Both the position numbers and the translations under genes were made by a program. Shown one piece after another: positions 25,221 through 32,485 of a DNA stretch of 53,531 nucleotides. The notes under the pieces were generated by a model. That model was not told the DNA's origin and ran no database searches. It saw nothing but the letters and a program-made list of their open reading frames with translations. The DNA lies in the NCBI GenBank assembly GCA_017430945.1, contig JAFRMB010000048.1, positions 1-53,531 of the forward strand, given 5' to 3'. Every line of letters begins with the position of its first letter. Positions within the stretch are counted from its first letter, which is position 1. The stretch is from Clostridia bacterium (lineage in GTDB: Bacteria; Bacillota_A; Clostridia; Christensenellales; Aristaeellaceae).

Positions 25221-25595
25221 TCACTGGTTCACGGACTTCTCCAGCTGGCGCACGATGGCTTCATAGGTCTCCGTCGAAATATCGTGCTCGACCCTGCAGG
25301 CGTCCTCCGCGGCCACATCCGGGCTGACGCCGATCTGAATGAGGATGCGGGTCAGCGCCTTGTGGCGATCGTAGATGCGCCGGGCGATCTCCATGCCCTC
25401 GTCTGTGAGCGCGATATAGTTGTCCTTGTCCATGGTGATGTAGCCGTTTTCGCGCAGCCGCTTCATGGCCACACTGACGGAGGGCTTGCTGACCGCCAGC
25501 CCCGTGGCGATGTCCACCGAGCGCACATAGCCTTTGTCCTCTGCAAGCCGCAGGATCATCTCCAGATAGTCTTCCGCCGATTTGTGAATCTTCAT
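25221..25595 (-). CDS. DtxR/MntR family metal-dependent transcriptional regulator
   Basis: The 124 residues start at MKIHKSAEDYLEMILRLAED (ATG at 25595), the canonical MntR-type N-terminus. The winged helix-turn-helix is VRSVDIATGLAVSKPSVSVA followed by MKRLRENGYI. The dimerisation/metal domain includes RHKALTRILIQIGV and EDACRVEHDIS, with Glu, Cys and His placed as in the family's metal sites. There is no SH3-like third domain, which fits the short MntR/IdeR-like class. The metal (Mn or Fe) cannot be told. It is monocistronic, and its promoter contains a TTAG/CTAA inverted repeat. Confidence 0.92.
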   Translation of the reverse strand: MKIHKSAEDYLEMILRLAEDKGYVRSVDIATGLAVSKPSVSVAMKRLRENGYITMDKDNYIALTDEGMEIARRIYDRHKALTRILIQIGVSPDVAAEDACRVEHDISTETYEAIVRQLEKSVNQ

Positions 25596-25630
25596 AAGCA
25601 CCACGATTTCCTTTCCAACGCTCTGAGACC

Positions 25631-25659
25631 ATATTAGCAAAATCTAACACATATTGCAA
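25631..25659 (-). promoter_or_regulatory. promoter of the metalloregulator gene with embedded TTAG-N6-CTAA operator
   Basis: On the minus strand, TTGCAA (25659-25654), a 17-base spacer and TAATAT (25636-25631) form the promoter. The inverted repeat TTAG (25634-25637) / CTAA (25644-25647) overlaps the -10 and spacer, resembling the TTAG...CTAA arms of DtxR-family boxes. This suggests autorepression. Confidence 0.6.
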
Positions 25660-25733
25660 GCCAAAAATGAAAAAAGCCCGCCATTTTCTCTTCCCTGCGC
25701 CGGCATAGCCGCGCGCAAGCCTGCAAAACCGCA

Positions 25734-25763
25734 TTGCGCCGGTGCACTGCCCTGTGATATAAT
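25734..25763 (+). promoter_or_regulatory. promoter for the LysR gene
   Basis: TTGCGC (25734-25739), an 18-base spacer with an extended -10 TG, and TATAAT (25758-25763) lie 50 bases before the ATG at 25814. Confidence 0.75.
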
Positions 25764-25813
25764 GGGCCTGACGGGCACGGACCCGAAACCACGCCAGACG
25801 GGCAGGTGGACAT

Positions 25814-26755
25814 ATGACGCTGCAACAGCTGAATTACATCATCACCATCTCAGAGACCGGATCGATCAACAAGGCGGCGGAACGGCTCTACGTATCCCAG
25901 CCGTCGCTGACCAGCGCCATCAAGGAGCTGGAGCGAGAGCTGGGCATCGTGCTGTTCAACCGCACGGGCCGCGGCGTGACGCTGACGGCGGACGGCATGG
26001 AATTCCTGCCCCACGCCCGACAGGTCTACGGCCAATACCTGGCCATGATGGAGAAGTACGGCAGCGGCGGCGAACGGCGGCAGAAGTTCGGGGTGTCCTG
26101 CCAGCACTATTCGTTCGCAGTCAAGGCCTTCGTGGAAATGGCCAAAGCCTACGACATGGCCAAGTACGAGTTCGCCATCCGCGAGACCCGCACGCTGGAC
26201 GTGATCCGGGACGTGGCACAGCTGTACAGCGAGATCGGCATACTGTACCTGAGCGACTTCAACCGCAAGGCTCTCATGAAGCTGTTCCATGCCAACGGGC
26301 TCGCCTTCCACCATCTGATCAACTGCAACGCCTACGTGTACCTGTGGAAGGGGCACCCGCTGGCGGGACGCAGCTCCATCAGCCTCAAGGACCTGGAGCC
26401 GTATCCCTGCCTGTCCTTTGAACAGGGCGACGCCAGCTCCTTCTACTTTGCCGAAGAGATCCTCTCCACCAACGAGTATCCCCGCAGCATCAAGACCTGC
26501 GACCGCGCCACGAACCTCAACCTGATGACCGGCCTGAACGGCTACACGCTGTGCTCCGGCATCATCTGCGAGGAGCTGAACGGCTCCGATTTCGTCGCCG
26601 TGCCTTACGAAGCCGACAGCAACAACCCCAACAGCATCATGGAGATCGGCTACATCGTAAAGAACAACGCCATACTGTCCGGCCTCGGCCGGCGGTTTCT
26701 GGAGGAGATCCGAAGGTACCTGGGGCTCGCGGATGAAAAGGGCAGCGCGCAGTAG
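25814..26755 (+). CDS. LysR-family transcriptional regulator
   Basis: The 313 residues have the N-terminal helix-turn-helix typical of the family (ISETGSINKAAERLYVSQPS, then LTSAIKELERELG and RTGRGVTLTADG). A periplasmic-binding-protein-like effector domain runs from about residue 90 (FGVSCQHYSFAVKAFVEM) to the end. The effector is not recognisable. It is monocistronic with its own promoter and converges on the NSS symporter gene across a shared terminator, so the neighbour is not an obvious divergent target. Confidence 0.93.
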   Translation: MTLQQLNYIITISETGSINKAAERLYVSQPSLTSAIKELERELGIVLFNRTGRGVTLTADGMEFLPHARQVYGQYLAMMEKYGSGGERRQKFGVSCQHYSFAVKAFVEMAKAYDMAKYEFAIRETRTLDVIRDVAQLYSEIGILYLSDFNRKALMKLFHANGLAFHHLINCNAYVYLWKGHPLAGRSSISLKDLEPYPCLSFEQGDASSFYFAEEILSTNEYPRSIKTCDRATNLNLMTGLNGYTLCSGIICEELNGSDFVAVPYEADSNNPNSIMEIGYIVKNNAILSGLGRRFLEEIRRYLGLADEKGSAQ

Positions 26756-26872
26756 CGAAGCGCGGGGCTTTTGACGCACGGGCCGCCGGGGGCGATCCGA
26801 CGGGGAGGATCGCGCGTCTCCCCCACGCCTCCATATGGAGCTGTCGACCGCCTGGGCCATGGAAGCTAACTG

Positions 26873-26914
26873 CACGACCGGGGGCTGTCCCGTCTGAGAC
26901 AGCCCCCGGTCGTG
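26873..26914. terminator. bidirectional terminator between the LysR and NSS genes
   Basis: A perfect 17-bp stem at 26873-26889 pairs with 26898-26914 (core GGGGGCTGTC / GACAGCCCCC) across an 8-base loop, between convergent genes. The U-tract is short. Confidence 0.85.
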
Positions 26915-26944
26915 CTTTCGACGGACGGATCCCTTGATCCGGCG

Positions 26945-28309
26945 TCAGATATGGATGATCCCCAGCGCGTCGCCGATCGAGCTGATGAGGATGATCGCCA
27001 GCAGCGCCAGCGCCAGGTATCTGATCACGAAGCAATAGACGCCGCGGCGCCGGAAGGCCGATGTCCGGGCGATCTCCCGCTCGATCGTCTCCAGCCCGAC
27101 GACTTTCAGGATCAACAGGCAGATGGCTGCGGCGGATACCGGCATCATCACGGAATTCGTCATGAAGTCGAAGAAGCTCAGGATGTCCATGCCCAGCGGC
27201 GTGACGCCGGAGAGCAGATTGAAGCCGAAGCATGACAGCGTCCCGAGCGCCGCCAGCAGGACGCTCACCAGCGCCGCCGCCTTCGGCCTGGACCAGCCCA
27301 GTTCGTCTTCGAACGTGGCGCACGCGGACTCTGCGAGCGACACGGAGCTGGTCAGCGCCGCGACGAGCACCAGCAGGAAGAACAGCACGCCGATCCACAT
27401 GCCGCCCATGCTCTCAAACACCTTGGGCAGCGTCACGAACATCAGTGCCGGCCCCTTGTTGAGCGCGCTGGCATCGCCGCCGGAAAACGCGAAGACCGCG
27501 GGGATCACCATGAGCCCCGCCAGCACCGCGATGGCCGTGTCGAAGACCTCCACCTGTACGGTGGACTTCTCGATATCGATGCTGCGGCCGGTATAGGAGC
27601 CGTAAGTGATCAGGATGCCCATCGCGATGGACAGCGAATAGAACATCTGCCCCAGCGCCGAGACCACCGTCATCCATGAAAAGTGCCTGAGATCGGGCAC
27701 CAGGAAATACTTCACGCCGGCCATCGCGCCGGGCCTGGTGACGGAAAAGCCCACCACCACCAGCGTGAGCAGCGCGAGCATCGGCATCATCACGCGGGAC
27801 ATCTTCTCGATGCCGTTGCGCACGCCGCCGAATATGACCGCCATGGTCAGCGCGGCGAAGGCCAGAAAGCACAGCTCCATGGTCAGAGGACGCCCCAGGA
27901 ACGTCTCAAAGGCGGCTTCGCCGGCCATGGCCGCCGCCTCGCCCGAGAGATAGCCCCACAGGTAACGGCAGACCCAGCCGCCGATGACCGAATAATAGGG
28001 CACGATCAGCATCGGCACGATGGCGTTGATCCAACCGCCCGCGCGCACCAGCGGCTTTCGGCTGAAATGCGCGAAGGCGCCGACCGGGCTCTTGCCGGTC
28101 ATGCGTCCCAGCGCGGTCTCGGACATGATCATCGCGTAGCCAAAGGTCAACGCCAGCAGGATGTACACCAGCAGAAACGCGCCGCCGCCGTACTTCGCCG
28201 CCAGGTAGGGAAAGCGCCAGATGTTGCCCAGGCCGACAGCCGAGCCTGCCGTCGCCAGGACATATCCGAGCCTCCCCGAAAAACTTGCCCGTCCTTCTTT
28301 CGTGTCCAA
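26945..28309 (-). CDS. neurotransmitter:sodium symporter (NSS) family transporter
   Basis: Sodium-coupled uptake of amino acids or related small molecules. At 454 residues with 11-12 membrane helices it fits bacterial NSS proteins. The family signature for the first helix and sodium site is GSAVGLGNIWRFPYLAAKYG. Further helices include PYYSVIGGWVCRYLWGYLSG and FFLLVLVAALTSSVSLAES. The start is a TTG at 28309, supported by GGGAGG eight bases upstream; the overlapping ATG in that region is out of frame. The substrate cannot be deduced. It has its own promoter region and is probably monocistronic. Confidence 0.93.
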   Translation of the reverse strand: MDTKEGRASFSGRLGYVLATAGSAVGLGNIWRFPYLAAKYGGGAFLLVYILLALTFGYAMIMSETALGRMTGKSPVGAFAHFSRKPLVRAGGWINAIVPMLIVPYYSVIGGWVCRYLWGYLSGEAAAMAGEAAFETFLGRPLTMELCFLAFAALTMAVIFGGVRNGIEKMSRVMMPMLALLTLVVVGFSVTRPGAMAGVKYFLVPDLRHFSWMTVVSALGQMFYSLSIAMGILITYGSYTGRSIDIEKSTVQVEVFDTAIAVLAGLMVIPAVFAFSGGDASALNKGPALMFVTLPKVFESMGGMWIGVLFFLLVLVAALTSSVSLAESACATFEDELGWSRPKAAALVSVLLAALGTLSCFGFNLLSGVTPLGMDILSFFDFMTNSVMMPVSAAAICLLILKVVGLETIEREIARTSAFRRRGVYCFVIRYLALALLAIILISSIGDALGIIHI

Positions 28310-28368
28310 GTTCTCATCCTCCCGATGCCTTCACGCTTCCGCCCCTTGAACAGGCAGCGCACTTCAGT

Positions 28369-28397
28369 ATTATACTACGGATCCGCGTTTTGCGAAA
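28369..28397 (-). promoter_or_regulatory. probable promoter of the NSS transporter gene
   Basis: On the minus strand, a perfect TATAAT (28374-28369) has only a weak -35 (TTTCGC, 28397-28392) at 17 bases. It lies 60 bases before the TTG start. Confidence 0.5.
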
Positions 28398-28460
28398 CCT
28401 CCAAACCGGCCGCCCATCCATTTTATACGCAATTTTTACCCTGTACGGCCGCACGGGCAA

Positions 28461-28490
28461 AGAAAGCCCCCGAAGCCGATGCTTCGGGGG
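28461..28490 (-). terminator. intrinsic terminator ending the TRAP / repeat-protein run
   Basis: On the minus strand, CCCCCGAAGC / GCTTCGGGGG with a 4-base loop is followed by CTTTCTTT. It lies 19 bases past the stop at 28509. Confidence 0.85.
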
Positions 28491-28508
28491 AACGCTCTGC
28501 AGGCGGCA

Positions 28509-29012
28509 TTACTCCTTGTCCTTGCCGGAGAAGAAGCCGCCGATCTTGCCGATGACGTTCTTCGCGCCTTCGACGATCTTCTCGTCCACATCGGTCTTGT
28601 CCAACAGCTCCTGAGCCTTGTCCTTCAGGCCCTTGGCGGCATCGACGATCTTCTCGTCGACATCGGTCTTGTCCAGCAGCTCCTGGATCTTGCCGGGCGC
28701 GCCCTTGACGGAGGCCACGATCTTCTCGTCCATGTCCGTCTTGTCGAGCAGCGCCTGCACGCCGGCCTTCAGGCTCTTCCAGGCCTCGACGGCCTTTTCG
28801 TCCAGGTCCGTCTTGTCCAGCAGCGCCTGGGCCTTTGCCTTGAGGCCCTTCGCGGTCTCGACGACCTGCTCGCTGGCATTCTTGTTCTCCACGACGGCCT
28901 GCAGCTTTTTGACTGCCTCCGCAGCGCCGGCCTTGATCTCATCGAAAGTCTCGACCGCGCGATCCTTGATCTGTTCGACGGTCTGGGTGACCTTGTTCAG
29001 TTCCTCGCTCAT
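28509..29012 (-). CDS. small helical protein with four 24-residue tandem repeats, unknown function
   Basis: The 167 residues start at ATG 29012 (AAAGGAG upstream). There is no signal peptide or membrane segment. An N-terminal Lys/Glu-rich amphipathic region (about 1-58) precedes four head-to-tail repeats (59-154) with the core QxLLDKTDxDEKxV, then a short Gly/Phe/Lys tail. Composition is that of long amphipathic helices (Ala, Lys, Glu, Asp), like YtxH- or LEA-type stress proteins, but I do not recognise the family. It follows the VOC gene by 69 bases, before the terminator. No promoter is evident in that gap, so it may be the last gene of the TRAP transcript. Confidence 0.75.
   Translation of the reverse strand: MSEELNKVTQTVEQIKDRAVETFDEIKAGAAEAVKKLQAVVENKNASEQVVETAKGLKAKAQALLDKTDLDEKAVEAWKSLKAGVQALLDKTDMDEKIVASVKGAPGKIQELLDKTDVDEKIVDAAKGLKDKAQELLDKTDVDEKIVEGAKNVIGKIGGFFSGKDKE
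28551..28838 (-). repeat. four in-frame 72-bp tandem repeats
   Basis: Four 24-codon units follow each other without spacers (protein residues 59-82, 83-106, 107-130 and 131-154). Each contains LLDKTD followed by Leu, Met or Val and then DEK. The last two units are the most alike, suggesting the most recent duplication. Confidence 0.9.
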
Positions 29013-29081
29013 GATACTTGCTCCTTTCACTGCGCTGAACGCGCAAATACCGTGCATCGCGTACACGTATCGATGTGTCTG

Positions 29082-29435
29082 TCAGGGCTTCCTCAGCACA
29101 TGTACGGCAAAGCCGCCGATCTCGTCCTTCAGGTATACGGCGTTCAGCGTGCCATCGGGGCGATACTTGGCCGTGTCCATGTCCACCGCATAGCCGCGCG
29201 CCTCCAGATCCTTGACCGCTGCCTCGCAGTCAGGCGTCGCGAAAGCGATGTGTCCGAGGCGGCCCAGGTAGGGCGTGCGCATGACTTCCACCGCCGTGCC
29301 GGCGAACAAAGAGCTGTTGCCCGGCTTCACCTGCAGATTGAAGGCGTCGGCAAAGGCCGCGGCCACGGCCGCAGCTTCGTCGGCATTCGCGGCGTTGATG
29401 CCGATGTGCGCAAGGGTGTACTGGATGTCAGACAT
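29082..29435 (-). CDS. VOC (glyoxalase-fold) protein resembling the C-terminal domain of some KDPG aldolases
   Basis: The 117 residues form a single glyoxalase/bleomycin-type domain: LAHIGINAANADEAAAVAAA, FNLQVKPGNSSLFAG, EVMRTPYLGRLGHIAFATPD and the end AVYLKDEIGGFAVHVL. From memory of the family, this pattern matches the extra C-terminal domain found on certain clostridial 2-keto-3-deoxy-6-phosphogluconate aldolases, here free-standing. It sits 33 bases downstream of dctM, so a role with the substrate imported by the TRAP system, perhaps a sugar acid, is plausible. Catalysis is unproven. Confidence 0.75.
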   Translation of the reverse strand: MSDIQYTLAHIGINAANADEAAAVAAAFADAFNLQVKPGNSSLFAGTAVEVMRTPYLGRLGHIAFATPDCEAAVKDLEARGYAVDMDTAKYRPDGTLNAVYLKDEIGGFAVHVLRKP

Positions 29436-29468
29436 AAGTCTCCACGCTCCTTATCATTGTCATATCTG

Positions 29469-30755
29469 TCATGCCGAGGTGCCGTAGACCAGGTTCGGCA
29501 GCCAGAGCACGGCCTGGGGGAAGAACACCATGAAAACCACCACCAGCAGCACGGCCACGTAGAAGGGCCAGCCGTAGCGGACGGTCTCCTGGATGGGGCA
29601 GCCCATGATGTCGCTCACCGTGTATAGCCCCGTGCCCACGGGCGGCGTCATGACGCCGAATGTGACGGTGGTCATCATGATCATGCCGAACACCACAGGG
29701 TCCACGCCCACCTTCTGCATGACGGGCAGCAGTATGGGCGTCAGGATCAGCGCGATGACGGTCGTCTCCATGAAGCAGCCGCACAGCAGCAGGAAGATCA
29801 CCACCAGGAACAGGAGCAGCACCTTGTTGCTGGTCAGCGCCACCAGCGCGGTGGCGATCTTGGTGGTCAGGTCGTCGAACACCACGCCGTAGCCGAACAC
29901 GCCGGAGAAGCAGAGTATGATGGTGATGACGGTGATGTCCTTGACGGAGTCCTTCAGCGTCTGTATCAGCAGCGGCCAAGTGAGCTCGCGATAGATCACG
30001 ATGCCCACGAACAGCGCGTAGGCGCAGGCGAACGCACCGGATTCGGAGGGGCTCATGATGCCGAAGCGGATCAGTACGATCAGCAGGATCGGGAACAACA
30101 GCGCCCAGATGGAGGCGCCGATCTCCTTGAAGATGACCTTTGCCGGCGCCGGCTTGTCGTGCTCCGGCTTGTAGCCGAAGTGCTTGGCGGACCAGCTGGT
30201 GGCGAACATCAAAAGAGACATCATCAGAAGGCCCGGCACCCAGCCCGCCATGAACAGGCGGCCGATGGACACCTCGCCCACGGTGCCGTAGATGATGAGG
30301 CCCATGGACGGCGGGATGGTCGCCACGATCAGGCCGGACAGGCCGTTGATGGCCGCAGACCAGCCCTTGGCATAGCCCAGGCGGTTCATCTCAGGGCCCA
30401 GGATGCGCGTCTCCATGGCAGCGTCCGCCACGGCAGAGCCCGACACGCCGCCCATCAGGGTGGACATGACGCACGAGACCTGGCCGATGTTGCCCCACAT
30501 GTGGCCGGTCATCACGTTGGCCAGCCGCATGAGCCGCCGGGTGATACCGGTCGCGTTCATCAGATTGCCTGCCAGTATGAACAGCGGGATCGCCAGCATC
30601 GTGAAGCTCTGCGTGGTGGAGATGGACTTTTGCACCATCATCGTCATCGGCAGGTCGCGGATGAGGAAGAAGGAGAAGCCCGAGATACCGATCGCGAAGG
30701 CCACCGGCATGCCCAGCAGCAGGAACACCAGGAAGATGATCAATGCGGTTCCCAT
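29469..30755 (-). CDS. dctM: TRAP transporter large permease (DctM)
   Basis: The 428-residue, 12-helix channel subunit of a tripartite ATP-independent periplasmic-type transporter, driven by a sodium or proton gradient. Family hallmarks are LIIFLVFLLLGMPVAFAIGI, FTMLAIPLFILAGNLMNATG, STLMGGVSGSAVADAAMETR and GLIVATIPPSMGLIIYG. TAATG overlaps the dctQ stop and this start, so translation is coupled. The substrate is set by DctP. Confidence 0.95.
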   Translation of the reverse strand: MGTALIIFLVFLLLGMPVAFAIGISGFSFFLIRDLPMTMMVQKSISTTQSFTMLAIPLFILAGNLMNATGITRRLMRLANVMTGHMWGNIGQVSCVMSTLMGGVSGSAVADAAMETRILGPEMNRLGYAKGWSAAINGLSGLIVATIPPSMGLIIYGTVGEVSIGRLFMAGWVPGLLMMSLLMFATSWSAKHFGYKPEHDKPAPAKVIFKEIGASIWALLFPILLIVLIRFGIMSPSESGAFACAYALFVGIVIYRELTWPLLIQTLKDSVKDITVITIILCFSGVFGYGVVFDDLTTKIATALVALTSNKVLLLFLVVIFLLLCGCFMETTVIALILTPILLPVMQKVGVDPVVFGMIMMTTVTFGVMTPPVGTGLYTVSDIMGCPIQETVRYGWPFYVAVLLVVVFMVFFPQAVLWLPNLVYGTSA

Positions 30756-31237
30756 TACTTCTCACCCCACCTTTCCGCAGGTGTCCGGATCGACCGGACC
30801 AGGTTGATCGCGGTGTTGATGAACATCAGCGCACCGCCCACCGGCACGCTGGCGGTGACCCAGGCATAGGAGATGTTCAGCGTGGTGATCATGCGCTTGG
30901 CGTAGCCCACCACGTACTGATAGCCGTAGACCGCCAACACCACCAGGAAGACCATGATGATGAGTTTGAAAAGGATGTCGATGCCCTTTTGCACGGCCTT
31001 CGGGAATTTGTTGACGAACAGGTCCACGCCGATGAGGCCCGTGGTGCGGATGGCGATATCGCCGCCCAGGAAGCACATCCAGGCAAACATCACGAGCGCT
31101 GCGTCCTGCGCCCAGTTGATCGGGTGGTTGAAGGTCCTCGCCAGCGCCGCCACGAACACCAGCAGCGTGATGCCCGCCAGCAGCAGCAGCGCGATCCACT
31201 GCTCCACCACGCAGTATTTTTCGTAGATCTTCTTCAT
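30755..31237 (-). CDS. dctQ: TRAP transporter small permease (DctQ)
   Basis: The 160 residues form four membrane helices, with the conserved middle INWAQDAALVMFAWMCFLGG followed by DIAIRTTGLIGVDLF. It partners DctM, whose start overlaps this stop by one base. A strong hairpin separates it from dctP upstream. Confidence 0.93.
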   Translation of the reverse strand: MKKIYEKYCVVEQWIALLLLAGITLLVFVAALARTFNHPINWAQDAALVMFAWMCFLGGDIAIRTTGLIGVDLFVNKFPKAVQKGIDILFKLIIMVFLVVLAVYGYQYVVGYAKRMITTLNISYAWVTASVPVGGALMFINTAINLVRSIRTPAERWGEK

Positions 31238-31284
31238 CGTTTATCGGACTCCTTGTTTGGACCGGCGCGGGCCGGTAAAGCCGT

Positions 31285-31312
31285 CACAGGGGCGGCGAAC
31301 GCCGCCCCTGTG
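31285..31312 (-). terminator. intercistronic hairpin between dctP and dctQ
   Basis: A perfect 12-bp stem, CACAGGGGCGGC / GCCGCCCCTGTG, has loop GAAC and no following U-tract. Such a hairpin after a binding-protein gene usually gives partial termination or 3'-end protection, making more DctP than permease. Confidence 0.65.
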
Positions 31313-31330
31313 CAGATCGGGTATCGGGGA

Positions 31331-32296
31331 TTACAGGCCCGCCTCGGCGTAGATCGCCGCGCGCAGGTCGGTCCAGCCCAGCTTCTCATAGCCGGCAGCC
31401 GCCGCATCCTTGAACAGGTCCTTGTCGACCTCGGTGATGGTCATGCCGTTGTCGATCAGGGTCTGCTCCAGATCCGCCTGGGCAGCCTCGATGTCGCGGG
31501 CGTTGGCCAACGCGTTGTTGTAGCAGGCGTCCAGCACGATCTGCTTGTAGTCATCGGGCAGCTTGGCGAACCAGGCCTCGCCGCAGATCAGGCTGTTGAA
31601 CAGGTTGATGTGCTCGGTCTTGGTCACGAACTTGCACACCTCATAGATGTGGGAGGACACCGCGGAGGTGTACTGCACTTCGCAGGCATCGATGGACTTG
31701 GTCTGCAGGGAGTTGTAGACCTCGCTCCAGGCGATGTTGTAGGGGGTGGCGCCCATGGCCTCGATGGAGGCGTTGTAAGGCGCGGCGCCCGGGGTGCGGG
31801 TCACGAGGCCCTTGAGCTCCTCAGGGGTCTTGATCTCCTTGTTCTGCATGAAGGAGCGCGCGCCGTCATAGTAGTTGAAGCAGAGCACGCGGATGCCCTG
31901 ATCCACCAGCTCGTCGGTCCAGCCCTTGAAGGTGTCGGTGGCCATGATCTTCAGGCCGTCGTCATAGTTGTCGGCGAAATAGGCCATGTTGAAGATGCCG
32001 ATGTCATTGACGTAGTTGGACAGACGGCCGGCGTCCGTCAGCACGGCGATGCCCACGCCCGCGATGGCCTGGTCGATCATGTCTTCCTCGCCGCCCAGCT
32101 GGGAGGAGGGATAGATGGTGACCTTCAGATCGCCGTTCGTCTTTTCCATGATCTCATCCGCGGCAGCTTTCAGGCCGGCATAGATCATCGAAGTTTCGGT
32201 CTGGGTGGTGGAGATCTTCAGCTCGAAGCTCTCCGCGGATGCCGCGGCGCAGACGGCCAGCATCAGCACCATGACGATGGCAAGGATCTTTTTCAT
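31331..32296 (-). CDS. dctP: TRAP transporter substrate-binding protein (DctP)
   Basis: The 321 residues start at MKKILAIVMVLMLAVCAAAS (ATG at 32296, GAAAGGGG upstream), a signal peptide. The mature protein begins near SFELKISTTQTETSMIYAGL and shows the DctP-family core: YPSSQLGGEEDMIDQAIAGV, then FNYYDGARSFMQNK and LKGLVTRTPGAAPYNAS, with the Arg expected to clamp a carboxylate, and TKSIDACEVQYTSAV. This favours an organic or sugar acid substrate. The Cys near the cleavage site does not form a good lipobox, so anchoring is unclear. Confidence 0.95.
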   Translation of the reverse strand: MKKILAIVMVLMLAVCAAASAESFELKISTTQTETSMIYAGLKAAADEIMEKTNGDLKVTIYPSSQLGGEEDMIDQAIAGVGIAVLTDAGRLSNYVNDIGIFNMAYFADNYDDGLKIMATDTFKGWTDELVDQGIRVLCFNYYDGARSFMQNKEIKTPEELKGLVTRTPGAAPYNASIEAMGATPYNIAWSEVYNSLQTKSIDACEVQYTSAVSSHIYEVCKFVTKTEHINLFNSLICGEAWFAKLPDDYKQIVLDACYNNALANARDIEAAQADLEQTLIDNGMTITEVDKDLFKDAAAAGYEKLGWTDLRAAIYAEAGL

Positions 32297-32372
32297 GAAC
32301 AGATTCCCCTTTCTGAATCGCTTCCGGATCTCTCCCGGAAAGTGTTGGGTGCGCATATCGCCCCACATATCA

Positions 32373-32402
32373 ATTATACAACCATGGGCGCGGTCGCATC
32401 AA
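32373..32402 (-). promoter_or_regulatory. sigma-A promoter of the TRAP operon
   Basis: On the minus strand, TTGATG (32402-32397), an 18-base spacer and TATAAT (32378-32373) precede the dctP start by about 77 bases. Confidence 0.7.
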
Positions 32403-32485
32403 GGGGAAAACCGCGTCAAAACCGGCATTTTTTATTACATCTTCTTAACAACTCATGCCGGGAGACTCCGGCGCCGCCACCTGCG

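Noticed and set aside
32457..32472. Possible terminator after the fusion gene (GCCGG / CCGGC)
   Set aside because: Only a 5-bp stem with a broken T-tract (ATGAGTTGTT on the minus strand); too weak to call.
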